Positions 40,876 to 53,046 of a DNA stretch of 64,000 nucleotides are shown one piece after another. Position numbers and translations under genes: made by a program. The DNA is from Linum tenue. Lineage: Eukaryota; Streptophyta; Magnoliopsida; Malpighiales; Linaceae. The stretch covers positions 21,701,007 to 21,765,006 of the forward strand of contig CAMGYJ010000011.1 of NCBI GenBank assembly GCA_946122785.1. Reading direction: 5' to 3'. The notes under the pieces were generated by a model, which was given only the letters and a program-made list of their open reading frames with translations, was not told the DNA's origin and did not search any database. Within the stretch, counting starts at the first letter, position 1. Each line of letters begins with the position of its first letter.

Positions 40876-43800
40876 GAATCGCTATTTGCCGCGCGTGCTT
40901 TTACTATTTGCCGCCTGTAGTTACAAAAATCGGACAATTTTGCCCCTTTCAATTTTAAAAACCCCAAACCTATGAATTCCCCAACCCAACCCTCCCAAAC
41001 CCTTCCGCCTCCTCCCTTCCAACCATCACCGCCGGCCAGTGCGACCTCTGTCGTTGACCACCAAAAATCATCTCCACCTCCGTCCACCACATCATCGCCG
41101 CCGCCGGACTTCCCAAATCATCTCCGCTGTCGTCCACCACATCATCGCCGCCGCCGGACCTCCCAACTCACAACCTGCCAGACCTCCCAATTAACTCTAA
41201 AATAATCATAAACATAAATATAAATATATTTACTAAATTAATGAAACAGAAAAAAAAACCTCTGCTCTCCGGTGGCGGACGCCATCTGACTCGACAATCG
41301 GACGAGGTCCGACCATTTCCGACGGATGGGGTCCGATCTCCATTGTCGGACAGGGTCCAATCTCCAGCGTCGGACGGAGTCCTATCTGCGGCGTCAGACG
41401 GGGTCCGATCTCTGGCATCAGACGAGGTTCGTCAGACTTCGGGCCGGAAGGGATAGTACGGGGCCGGAAGGGATAGTACGAGGACGGAAGAGGGGGAATA
41501 ATAATTATGTTTCCGATGTGTTAAACGGGTGTAATTAAAGAAATAAATTTTAATAAATTTTATTAAACATGAATAGTTAAAGAAATTTGTTTCGGTTGGT
41601 AATTAAGGTTATTTGTGGAATAAAGGTCATATGTGTTAATGAACGAATTTTTTTATGTTGTTAATTATGCGGAAAGAAATTAAAGGAAGCGGTTAAAGGA
41701 CTAATCACCTTAGGTTAATCGTACTCTCCGTGTTGGTCAGCATATATATAATTAATGAAAATAATATAGTAATTAAAAAATTGTGTTAAAAGCAGGTAAC
41801 TATGGAAATTTGTTTGTCAATTAGAAGTTGGTAACTAAGGAAATTTGTAGAATAAAGGTATTGTTTTTCAATTAAGGATTTTCTTATGTTGTTAATTAGG
41901 GGAATTCAATTAGACATCGTAATGGGAGAGGAGTATGAGTTTTTAACCTTTATGATTTCCCGTAACCTCCATCTACACACTACTATAAGGAGATTCCGCA
42001 TGGTAAGGGGGTTTAAACTCAAATTAGAGCCATGCGCGCATCCCAAGGGAGGACACATGTGTCTTTTTCTATTTTGCTTTTAGCTACCTCTTCTCATTCA
42101 TTCCGCTGGAGAGAAAAAATTTCATTATTGGGGTTGGATTTTTCCTGATACTCATATTCCTACTTTTAGTTTACGGTTCTAGCATTTCATTTTTAAATAC
42201 TTACTAGAAATATATTATGCTAATGAAATAAAATTGATACTGCATCAGTCACTCTAAATTCTAATTAAAACGTATATGGAGTATGTTAAATGGCTCTCTT
42301 CTATTGGTAGACATAGAAAAGGTGATGCCTGGATTAAACAGTCTAACCTTCACACCAAATTGGTAGACCGAAATAAGCATCAGGTTGACTATTTGATACT
42401 TTGATAGACGTTCATTTATTATATAAAATACAGGGCCACAAATTTCTATTTTTGCATTCATGTTTCTTTGAAATGATCGACATGAGAGAATGTAATCGAC
42501 ATGACTTAAATCATACAAATTATATCACATATTATAACTATACTGATCTACCTAATTATCAATGAACATCTCAGATAAAGTTTCCATACAATATTTTTGG
42601 AGTCTGAACAAATCATCACATGCATGCCCCAACAAAAATATCAACATTTGTTTTGTTTACTTCTAGAAAAAACATTTATTTCCAACCCCAATCAAATTCA
42701 CTTTAGATGTTTAAGGGATTACTTAGAGAAAATTTTATCGTGCATATAACAATATTGTAATTTTTAGTGAGAATAAAAATAGTGAAATTCTTTTTGGAAG
42801 ATTTTTTAACTTCAGAAAATATGGTGTTTCACATTTGTAAATTTTTTAACCATTAAGTTCTTGCTTTCTATGAAACATAGAAGAAGAAAGATTCGTTTAA
42901 TGGTGGAGGTAGTACATTTATTTACGGAGATAATGACGTTTTTGAGAAGAAAATAGAGAATTAATTCTGGAGATAGAATTATAAAAATTAACGAGAAGAC
43001 AAGATATGAGACAATATTCATTACTTGAAAGAGGTAATATCTACTTGCGTACAAAATATGTTTCATAATTGTAAAAAATTACCATTAAATTTTACTTTAA
43101 TGGAATTTTGGAGAAGAAGGAAGCGACCGTTTAAATGCAACAGAACAATAATATAATATTAATATGGAAAACATAGGTGTTATTAATGGGATGAAGGTGT
43201 TGTTTTTGGTAGAGATGATAATGCTAATGGCGAAGCAATCGCGAAGTCAAAAAGGAAATGTTGTAATTCTAATCGAAGTCTGATTTAAACACCTAGGAGT
43301 TGATTCCCTTGCACGGTTTATTTTAACTTTTGGTATTGATATTAGTTGATAAATCGGTTAGAATGTGAAAAAAATTTCAAATTTATTATTCATGTTTTTA
43401 TTTTAGTTTTTCAATCATTTAATATCGGATTCCTTTATAATAGCAAATCAAAAAAAATTTTTGTTTATATCGTATCCGGCCAACGGGCCGGGAACAAATC
43501 TAGTTAATTAGTATGGGTTTTCTTCTCCATCTCACCACAACCTCGACGACTTCAGCGCCGACGTTCAGGCCACCAGAGGTCGTCCGACACCGCGAGCGGA
43601 TGGGGTCAGTCACCGACGAGCGGATGGGGCTAACGATAAATGAACTGCCGGTAGGTGGAGGGTCGTTACCTTATTCGCTGGCTCCGACGGTGATGGTTTC
43701 ACAATAGTGGTGGTCGGCCAGCGGTTTGCTCTGGCGGTGGTGGTCCGCCGATGGTGAATCCAGCGATGGTGGTTTTGCCGACGATGGTGGTCTGGTGGTT

Positions 43801-43908
43801 GACTGGTTGTGTTCGGGTGATGAAAGGAGTGTTGGTGGGGGCAAAAATGTCATTTTAACTTAATACACGGGCGGCAAATAGTAAATACACATGTGGCAAA
43901 TAACAACC
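40876..43908. mobile_element. Mutator-like element with long inverted ends (3.0 kb)
   Basis: Left end GCTATTTGCCGCGCGTGC, then TTTACTATTTGCCGCC and ATTTTGCCCC. The right end, reverse-complemented, reads GTTATTTGCCACATGTGT, TTTACTATTTGCCGCC and TTTTTGCCCC, similar over about 67 bp. A direct repeat CTACATTTTTAAAT flanks it (40862-40875 and 43909-43922), longer than the usual 9-11 bp of Mutator. The outer arms (40980-41200, 43510-43850) are GC-rich and the middle is AT-rich. No MURA transposase motif is seen, so it is non-autonomous. Confidence 0.7.
41301..41430. repeat. 24-bp tandem repeat (about five degenerate units)
   Basis: Units of the form GACGGGGTCCGATCTCTGGC plus four bases recur every 24 bases within the Mutator-like element. 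Read on the minus strand they give an eight-residue repeat (IGPRLTPQ-like). Probably a minisatellite, not a protein. Confidence 0.65.
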
Positions 43909-43935
43909 CTACATTTTTAAATAGGCAGACGCAAA

Positions 43936-44434
43936 TAGGGATGACAAAAATATCCGTAACCGTGGAAATCCGTCCGAAACTGACCTACTCAGGTCGTAAA
44001 ACCCGAACCCGAATTTTGCAGGTAATGGGTGGGATACTATCCAGCCCGAACCCACCCGATTATACATATGCATGTGTATTTTTTCTAGAAATAATCATTA
44101 TTTTTCTCTAACATATTTTATATTTAGTATATAAATATAATATTTTTCATGAAATTGTGTTATTTTAATTAATTTTCTCCATTCTAATAAATTATTGTCT
44201 TATTTTTCCTCTTATGTAATGTGATAATACGTGTGAATGTTAACATATTGGTTGGATTTATGAAGAGAAATTATTACCCATGGATAACCATGGATACCCG
44301 AAATCCGAACGAGTATGGGAATGGTTTTGATTTTCTACCCGCTTCTTATATGGGTATGGGTAAAATCCGAACTACTTTGAGTAGGGTAGCGGATATGCAC
44401 TATCCACCCCCGACCCGACCCATTGCCATCCCTA
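43936..44434 (+). mobile_element. hAT-type element (499 bp)
   Basis: Flanked by GACGCAAA at 43928-43935 and GATGCAAA at 44435-44442 (one mismatch). Inverted ends TAGGGATGACAAAAATA and TAGGGATGGCAATGGGT (reverse complement), with CCCGAACCC-type subterminal repeats. It lies 13 bp from the Mutator-like element. Confidence 0.85.
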
Positions 44435-44442
44435 GATGCAAA

Positions 44443-45480
44443 CCTAAACTCGATGGTCTAGTTCGTACGGTTGGAGTGCTTCATTGCCGGAGTTGGTTTC
44501 CAACCGGTCGGCTAAACAACGCTGATAATTAGCTGAGCTGAACCAATTTGATGGTTGGTTTCAGGTTTCACTGGTTCAGATCAATCTTAACAATTATGCT
44601 AATTACTATTAAATAGCGTTACATGAAAAAAAATATAAATTAAATAATATTATATTTCAACTCAAATCGAGGGTGCAAGCTGATTAATAAGTCATGGCCA
44701 AGTAGAAATCATGAGCTCATTAACGAGTCAAGTCGAGTAAAACACGAACCAAGATTTAGTACCAATTTGTGTCGTGCTAGGCCAAAATTTGACTTAGCTT
44801 AGTTAATTTATAGCGCTACTCACATCTCCTTGATGACACTAAATTATATCATTCTAGACCCCTATTTAATGATATGTTTGACATGGTTATCATATATGTG
44901 TTGCCATAATTTCTTGAATTTGCTTGGTATTTGCTCGGGGTGTATTTGATAGTCTCCAGGGTTATTTTTACATGTGTGGTGTCTTTTTGGGTAGCTATAG
45001 TATACTTTTCAGGTCAAGGCATCTTGTAAGCTTGCCATGGCAAGAAAGAGGAATACGAGCATCTGGGATGAAATGAGGGAGATAAGGCTCAAACAAATTG
45101 ACCATCTGAAGTAGTCAAAGAGCAGGAACGACAGCTCGGACCGCCGTTTTCCACGTTCGACCGCTAATTTGAGATCCATCTAGTAACCATCCAAAATCCT
45201 TCCCATTCATCTTGGCATTACATTATGGAAGCTTCGAGGAAGATCGGAGGACGCATCTAAAGCCAAAACCCTAAGGAAAACCTAATTTTGGACCCTAAAA
45301 ATACATCCTATAGAGCTCCAAATTGGGCATGATTTGGCAGGGCGCTACTCTACCTCCAGGGCACCTCCAGACTTCGGGAACCGGCTAAAAGAACCCTAGG
45401 AGCATAGCAATGCCAGAAACGGCGATCGGGCCACCATTTTGGAGTTCATGCTGCCATTTCTCCGTTTGCTCTCTTCTCGC
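44443..45480. other. Repeat-like sequence, no gene recognised
   Basis: No frame or inverted ends found. The part from about 44940 (GGGTGTATTTGATAGTC) onward may already be the start of the LTR that ends at 46587. Confidence 0.3.
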
Positions 45481-46587
45481 TCTCTTTAAGCCTTTTGTCT
45501 ATATTAGTAGCTAATTCCTTTGTTTGTGTAGGTATGTGAACCCTCGAGGGTCCAAAGTTTGTTGTTTATAATAATACATTGTGATGGTATTTATTTCTAT
45601 TTTTAATTGGTGTTGATTGTAATTCATATTAGTGCTTCATATGAGATTGATTGGAAACAAATTTTCTTATCTTGTTAGATCATCAATATCAATACATGCC
45701 TAGTATGTCGATTGTGTAGGATAATTATGACAACAATCCATGATAATACCGGCATGCTATTTCAAGATCACCTTGCCCTTCTCTTGTAGAGACAACAAGA
45801 GTTGAGGATAAGAATAACGCTTAATAGAACAAATAGAAAGTAGGGATGACAACAAAACCCGAACCCATGGGTACCCTACCCGACCCAACATGGGTAAAAC
45901 CCGTGTTGACGGGTTTCGGGTCGGATTCGGATTTAAACCCGTTACACTATTTACCGGCTTGGATTAGGTTTGGATTTAAGGATATCCAACCCATGGATGT
46001 CAGCCCACACCCATAAATCAATTTTCAAGTTCTAAAGGAGGAAGAAGCTTTCAATTAATCATGTTATTTATGTATGTTTATCTATAATGTTGAATAATTG
46101 ATATGGATAATTTGTAGTTTGCTTGTATGTTCTAAATTAATGTTTTTATATGGATATTTTGTATGAGAAAATTGATGTTAGACTTTTATTTTAATAGAAA
46201 CTTGTTATTGTGCATTTATTACGAGAGAACCATGGAAATCCATGAACCCGTGGATACCAAGCGGGTTGGGTTTGAGTTTCCCAAACCCATTGGGTTTTAC
46301 CCTGGGGGTTTTATTTTTACAGATATACCCATGAGTTTGGATTTGGAATAAACCAACCCAACCCAACCCAACCCAACTTGACCCATTGCCATACCTAATA
46401 GAAAGAACTCAATTGCATGAATTGCATAACAATCTAGAAACTCTAGGGGGAATTATACCTATACAACACCCTTTCTCTACTACTTTCCCTTTGTTTTCCT
46501 TTTGCTTTTTTATACAAACAAGGAGGCACCACAACCTCCACCACTCGTTTTCAACCCTAAGATCCTTATTCTACAGCAGATCAAACT
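45481..46587 (+). repeat. Probable 3' part of a gypsy-type LTR
   Basis: It ends 5' of a degenerate primer site, TTGGTTTCGTTGTCGGGGA (46588-46606), which resembles the tRNA-Asp site. It carries the nested hAT element 45841-46397. The LTR start is uncertain, and no gag could be read after the site. Confidence 0.45.
45841..46397 (+). mobile_element. hAT-type element (557 bp)
   Basis: Flanked by ATAGAAAG at 45833-45840 and 46398-46405. Inverted ends TAGGGATGACAACAAAA and TAGGTATGGCAATGGGT (reverse complement). The right arm holds five AACCC repeats (46348-46375). Same end type as the element at 43936. Confidence 0.9.
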
Positions 46588-46606
46588 TTGGTTTCGTTGT
46601 CGGGGA

Positions 46607-47562
46607 CTCTTACGATAACTCGGAAAGGGAGTAAGGAATTTGTTCTTTTCTTTCTGCTTTTGTTTTTAGTCCTTTGTTTGGTGTGATTGCTTAAAGTCTT
46701 TTTTTGTCCTTTGTGTTTGCTTTCGTTTATGTTCATATTGTGTGTCTTTTATTTTGTTTTTTCTTGTGTCATAGTCGACATAGAGGGTGCAGAATTGGCA
46801 GCCAGGGGGCAAAATTTCGTCAAAATTTGGCGGCCTAGGCACTATTTTGCAGAAAGTCGTCACTTGATAGTTACTGTTAAATAGTTTTTGTGTGTGAACC
46901 CCACACAAACCAGAGACAGAAAGAGCGAATCAAAACTAAAAAGACTTGCTCAGGGTCGTGTATATTGAAAAGGTTCCTATGATTCCTTCAAAATTAGGTC
47001 ACCTAGAGATAGGAGAGGGTTTGAGAAGTAACTCATAGCTCTCTCTGCTAATCCTCCTATCTATTTATGCTTTGTCAAAATCATGGGGGACTGGTATGGC
47101 TGTTGGGAGTTCTTATACACTCTAGCTAAGCTCTTTCTACTTATAGCAGTAAAAAGTACATCCAATATCGCTCCCCAGAAACCACATATTCCAACTGTCA
47201 ACTTAGTTGGGAATTGTAATCCAGAAACAAAACATCTAACTGGTAACACAAGGAGACCATAACCATAACATAAGCGAAAAGGATGTTAAACCATACAAGC
47301 AAGGAACCACCCATTAAACGGTAACAACCAACTCTTTTCCAACAAAGATATTATATGCTTTTGAGTCTACCTTGATACGATTTTATTTTGAGTGCATCAT
47401 GGTGACTTGCCAAGAGGTCCCCCATTTTTTCATCGATCCATCTTATGCATGTTAACTTTAGAGCTCTTATGAATACTCCCTCATTACACCCTACAACACA
47501 TACTACATTTAAGATTAAATTGTTCTGTATGGTTTATGGATTTCTACTGGAAAATTGGTACT
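46607..47562. other. Retrotransposon-derived sequence, unassigned
   Basis: It lies between the primer site of one gypsy-type element and the 3' side of the minus-strand gag. No domain is recognised on either strand. Confidence 0.35.
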
Positions 47563-49257
47563 TCACACATAGTGACTCTGGCAAATTCTTCCATCTTCCT
47601 CTTTCCCGATAGAATTTCCTTTAAGAACTTGGTGTACTTCATCACCATTTCCAAGTATGGAACGATGACCTTGAGTTGTTTGAGTGTTGTCCTTCCATTG
47701 AATACATTCATGATGCAAATCACTCCATAACAATCTCTTTAAAAATGGAGCCTTCGGGAAGTATTCGGCCACTTGTGATTTCTTCAAAAGTTCTTCCTTC
47801 TCAACATCAATCTTGGTGGTATCATTCTTCTCTTGTTCAAAAAGTTTATTCTCTTGTGTAATATCTCTTGGAGCTTCCCTCACTGGTGTAACAGTTGTCG
47901 AGCTTAGGGTTTCCTTCAAAAGTAGGCCAGTCCTTAGAGTTACTGCATGGTATCCTTCTTTGGAATTCGGCTCCGTATTGCAAGAAAATGCTCCTTGAGG
48001 TCTCACTGCTAAAGATTGAGCTACAGAGCTCACTAGTGCTTCCAAATTCTGAAGAGTTTCTTGGTGATTCCTTTGACCAACCTCCAAGGTTGAGAAATTT
48101 TTTGCGGCATTCTCCATAGTTCTATCCATTGTATCAAATCTCCTTGTGGCAGTAGAGATGAATTGACCCACCATATCTTCAAGCTTGAACAACCGACTAT
48201 CCGAGTATTGGCATTGTTCTGAGTAGGGACCATGACTTGAAGATGGTTTTGATCTTTGTAATGGGGCTTACATTGGTGCTTGACCTAAAAACCGGAAGGT
48301 TTCCAATCCAATGGTGAAGACCACAAGAAGTTTGTGTGATTCCTCCATCCTGGGTTTTAGGTTGCACTATAAGGATTGTTACCCCTTTGTTGGCCTTCGA
48401 CAAAGTTTTCTTGCTCATGTTGAATTGAGGCTTCGACCATTTCCTTACAATCTTCCACGTTGGGATTGACATTTCTACACCAATCGCATTTCATTAATTG
48501 CTTTCTATCACCCTTCATGGCCGATGCAAGAAAGTTGATCTTTTTTTATAACTCTTGTAAATGGGCCGCAAATGAGGATGTATGTCTCTACAACTTGTAG
48601 CAAATTTCCCTTCTTCATATTCTATCCTCGCCTTCCATCACCCCAATCATAGCTATTGAGAGAAATCTCTTCAATTAGTTTTTGCATTTGACCTACTTTC
48701 TTCTTTCGAATGGCTTCCATGCTAGCAGCATCAATCAAGTTGCGAGATTCACGAGTCAATCCATTGTAGAAGCTCTGTACTTGTAACAAATCGTCTATTC
48801 CATGGTGATTGGTGAGGACACTTGAGAAGAAGTGAAGTGAACCTTTTCTATGCTTCAAATAAAGCCTCATATGCTTCTTGCTTTAAGTTTTTAACATTTG
48901 GATCTCACTCTGCATTAATGCCATCTTTGAGGGTGGAATGTATCTGTTAAAGAACTTATCACATAGGTCCACCCAAGAAGTGATTAAATGATGCAGATGA
49001 TTGTTCTACCATTGCTTCACCGCCCCACTGATTGTCAATGTGAAAAGACTTAGTCAAATTGCGTCTTGGGGGACTTCATTGATCTTGATACCATCCTTAA
49101 AATCATAGAACGACTTGATGTGAGCATGTGCATCTTCACTCATTAATCCTCGAACTTGAACTGCATTTTGGATCATGGATATATAATCTGTGATTTGACT
49201 TCTAGTTGTTTTTGGGAATGGTTGGGTGAAGAATTGGTGATTGCACATATTCCACAC
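47563..49257 (-). pseudogene. Athila-like gypsy gag and gag-protease linker, broken
   Basis: Reading on the minus strand from 49257: MWNMCNHQFFTQ, SMIQNAVQVRGLMSEDAHAH, FKDGIKINEVPQDAI (gag core). Then VQSFYNGLTRESRNLIDAAS and EEISLNSYDWG near 48800-48620, and from 48192 a 209-residue frame. That frame has LEDMVGQFI, FSTLEVGQRNHQETLQNLEA, SVAQSLAVRPQGAFSCNTEP and YHAVTLRTG, the well-known Athila gag C-terminus before protease, then EYFPKAPFLKRLL. Frames between these blocks are shifted or stopped. The LTR begins only a few bases upstream, so the primer site and gag start have been deleted. Confidence 0.85.
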
Positions 49258-49263
49258 TTGGTC

Positions 49264-50600
49264 TTAACTCGCAAATACTAACACCATAAGAAATGACCAA
49301 GTGTAATCGTAACTCAGGAATGTGGTATAGTGGGTTCAGTTTATTTATCAACTCGGGTCCCATATCTACTGACTACTCGCTGAATTATCTATTATCTAGC
49401 GGTAAAAATATAGAGAAGTTGATTTCATGAAAAGGAAAAATGAAAGCAGGAAAAATGTTATGATTTCCAAGTTTGAGAAAGACCACTCAGGTAAGCGCCC
49501 CCCTAGTATGTAGTTAGGCTAAGTTGTAATACACCCACTCCAATTCAGTTTATATTTATACTATAGAAATTCTTGAGATAGTATGGAGTCTCGACGAAAG
49601 CAGTCCAGATCCTCTTGAATATAATACCTGACGGGATACTATCATCCATCGGAATAAACTACCAAGGAAATTCAAAAAGACTTCATCTACTGGGTTTTGA
49701 CTCCAGCATAGAGCAATGAATCGATCAACTCCCGTACAATCGATTCACTACTTCCAATTTAGGTTGCTCTATTGACCTATTCAGAGACTATCAATCTAGT
49801 CAAAGCAGGAATCATGAAAACGTGATCAAGATTCATATAATTCTTATTGATGCCTTAATTGAATATATAATCTTCAAATGTCACGGAAATGAGTTCATAC
49901 AAATGCTCATAACATACAGATCTAGAGTTCTTCATACCCAAGTGGAAGAGGTTTTTTACTCCATGGAGAAAGAGGAAAACACAATGCTGGAGATGGAGAT
50001 CAGCATGTGAGTGAATCAAATCTTATCAATGTGATCAATCGGTACTCTAAGGGTGAGGGATCGAGCTCCAATGGTCTTAGGCAACTCGAATCAGCTCCCA
50101 AGGTTGTTATTCGTCACTTTATCTCTCTAGAGCTCTCTTAGGTTGTTTCATAAGTTGGAAAATCGGATGCTTAGCAAAAATCACGAGTTTGGGCTTTATG
50201 CCCGCGCATGTGAGATTCACCAACCGTATTACCCAGGCGGGTAACACCACCATCATCCTAGGTAATTTCCAAAATGTTGCTCTTGAGTTAGTCACCTCAA
50301 AGCCAATTCCCCGGTTTGCCTCTTCTATTCCCCGGCCAGGGAATATCACCCACTAGCCTAGGAAATTCCTTGCATGAGATCCCGGTCCAAATCCTTGATC
50401 CACGTTCAAGGAACAGACTTCCCAAACCGGGGAATTCGCCTTCTCAACCTCCAAATCTCGTCCGTTCTCCGAATGCCCGGAAAATTATTCCAAAGCCTCC
50501 ATTCATGATCTAAGACATGAAACATCACAAATGTGAACAACCTTGCATAAAATCGGGTACAAAATCAAGAAATTGATTCTTAAAGTCCAAGAAAAGAGGG
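49264..50600 (-). repeat. Gypsy-type LTR belonging to the broken gag
   Basis: It has the shared LTR blocks (GACCAAGTGTAATCG, TTTATCAACTCGGGTCC, TTATCTAGCGG) and a plus-strand start near TTAACTCGCAAATAC. The right border is near 50600. The primer site is missing at its left. Confidence 0.6.
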
Positions 50601-50933
50601 AATCAACATGTTTACTTAGAGCGTAATCAGGTCTAGATAAAGACCCAATCGTCCACGGCCTCGGTTGTTATTGTTGCGCTTATTCTGCCATTGGTTGAGC
50701 TTGTGGTCTTGCGTTTCTTCTGAGTCCTCGAAGTGTTCTCTCAATCTCAGTATCAAGTATTAACGATTCAAGAAAATCTCTTCTTTGCATACACACAAAT
50801 TTTAAACACAAACTCAAACAACCGTGACGTACAAAGTGTGATAAAAAAAACTAAAACAAAAAAACTAATATATATAAATAAGCATAAAAGTAAGACTAAA
50901 ATAATAACTCTATGATTTTCAACTTATCGAAGG
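50601..50933 (-). mobile_element. 5' leader of another gypsy-type element
   Basis: It sits just inside the primer site at 50934-50951. The minus strand may encode the very start of a gag, but no clear motif is seen. Confidence 0.4.
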
Positions 50934-50951
50934 TTCCCCGGTAATGACGCA
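50934..50951 (-). other. Degenerate tRNA-Asp primer binding site
   Basis: Minus strand TTGCGTCATTACCGGGGA compared with the usual TGGCGCCGTTGCCGGGGA. Position next to an LTR start supports the call. Confidence 0.6.
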
Positions 50952-50957
50952 AAAAAC

Positions 50958-52551
50958 TTGGCCGACTCTTTGTGCGGGTTTAGAATTGGTTGCATTGCTT
51001 GAACTAACTATGCCATCTTGAGCCAAGTATAACTCAAGATAGCATTGCCAGTACAGTAGTTGACCAGGGTCGTATTCCATGGGTCTCGATATCCTAGGAT
51101 ACTCCTCACTTGGTCGTTATTTAGTCGATCGAGTTTTAGGGTTGTTTGGTGGACAATTGAAAATAACTGGCAGGGAAGCATAGATAAAAAGCAAGTACAC
51201 CGTGCATCACCCTCACCCTAGATACTAGGCCTATCATGAAAAAGGATAACTCTATATGTTGGTGGGGAACGAAGTGCGAGACTTATTAATGTGGGGACTA
51301 TATTAGTGTCATGCAACTAGCCCCCCTCATAATTTGATCCGCTAACCCAATATCACCACTATCAGGTTCATAAACTAGGGATAAAGTCTATTCCCTTTCA
51401 ATAGGTTGCACCTATCTGCACACTAGTTTGATATGTCGACAATCACGCACCTATCTCCCTAGCATTAACTAGGTGGGCAACCTAATTGGCAGTGGATAGT
51501 CACCTCAACCACCAGTCGGCCCCTAGATCATTCATTTACACTAACCATGCCAAACTACTCAAATCCTAAACCTTCTCAATCAAACCCTAACTAGGAAATC
51601 AAGATAAGCATACGGAGAGACAAGCTCAAAGCATAATTAACACAAATAAATGCATATAAACACTAGGTAAACACATTCCATACCCAAACCCTAACAAAAT
51701 TCTTTCTGCATAGTAAAACCAAAATCTAGGGTTTGGGGGACTAATCTCTAGTACCTTGAGTAACTACCTCATATGGGGGGAAGAAGATAAATGGAAGAAT
51801 GGGTAAGAAAACTAGAGATGGGGGATTGATGAGAAATCTCGTCATTCTTGGCTCCTTTTTCTTCTTCTCCTTCACTCCTCTTTCCTTCAACTTCTCTCTC
51901 TTTTTTTTAGTAGAAATCAACTTTTCTCTCTGACCTCTCTCTAAAATCAAAATTTATCTAAGTGTTCCAGCTCTCTAAGCAAAGGGGGAAAGGGTCCCCT
52001 ATTTGACTTTAGGAGGATGGGCAAGTTCGCGATTGAGGGCTGAGAGATCGCTAGCGTGAACATTGGGTGAGAGGCCGCGATCTTGAAATGTATCATTTTT
52101 GCTCTTAATAGCTCAGGAGTTTTCGATCTGACTTCACGATCGCGGTGAATAAGTCACGACTGTGATCTTTCTAGCAATTTTAGACAACTGAGGCTGCAAG
52201 TCGACTACCTAAACCTTCTGTACATTCCTTGTTGCTGCCCTCCTCCATTTCACGGATGGCACCTCCCAGATTGCAGGCGCGATCTTTTCTAGAGGCTGCA
52301 ATCTTGTGGTATACTTCACGGCTCCTATTTTTGGTCGTGATCTCTGCCCTTTATCCATGATTTCGTTGTTTTGCTCCTTCACCTACACTTGGGACCCATT
52401 CTTGTGCCTAAAACTCAAGAATCATATAATACACTCTAAAATGATATGAAATACTCTGAGGAACGGATTAGGGATACATTTGATGATTGATTAACTATTG
52501 AGATCATAGTTTGACCTAAAATGCCTAAAATATAGAGGCTAAATAACACCC
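50958..52551 (-). repeat. Gypsy-type LTR (about 1.6 kb)
   Basis: It starts at TTGGCCGACTCTTTGTG by the primer site. It contains GCCAAGTATAACTC and TTGACCAGGGTCGTATTCC, counterparts of blocks in the other LTRs. It ends or is cut where the tandem duplication begins (52550-52553). Confidence 0.6.
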
Positions 52552-53046
52552 GTAATTATCTCAATTCTTGTTTCTTTATGAAAATAAAAATTCTATAAAC
52601 TTTTTTTGTCATGGTAAACTAAACAACTTCGGCCCCCCCGAGATTCAAATCCTGGCTCCACCCCTGATTAGTTGTTCAAAAGTAGAAAAAATTTTAATGC
52701 TAAAATGGTTATGATATATGCTTAAACGAATTTTGAAATTCTAAATATGTTTTCCATCATTAAAACAATGATAAAAAAGAAGAATAAGGTCATTCTATTT
52801 CGACAAAAGTCTAATGACTTAGAGTCATCCCTTACAGGCATGATCACTTTTCATCTTACTTTGAATTAATGAATCTAGTAATCATCACTTGTTCATGGAG
52901 GATAATGTAGTGGCTATGAAGGATTCGATAGTTAAAGAGAGATATGCCATGTTATTTGATCTATCCAAAGATTTTTTTTTTATTATGCAAAAGAGTGTTG
53001 TTTACATAGGTTTTCAAAGGGTTAACTGTATCCTTAGAAAAATAAA

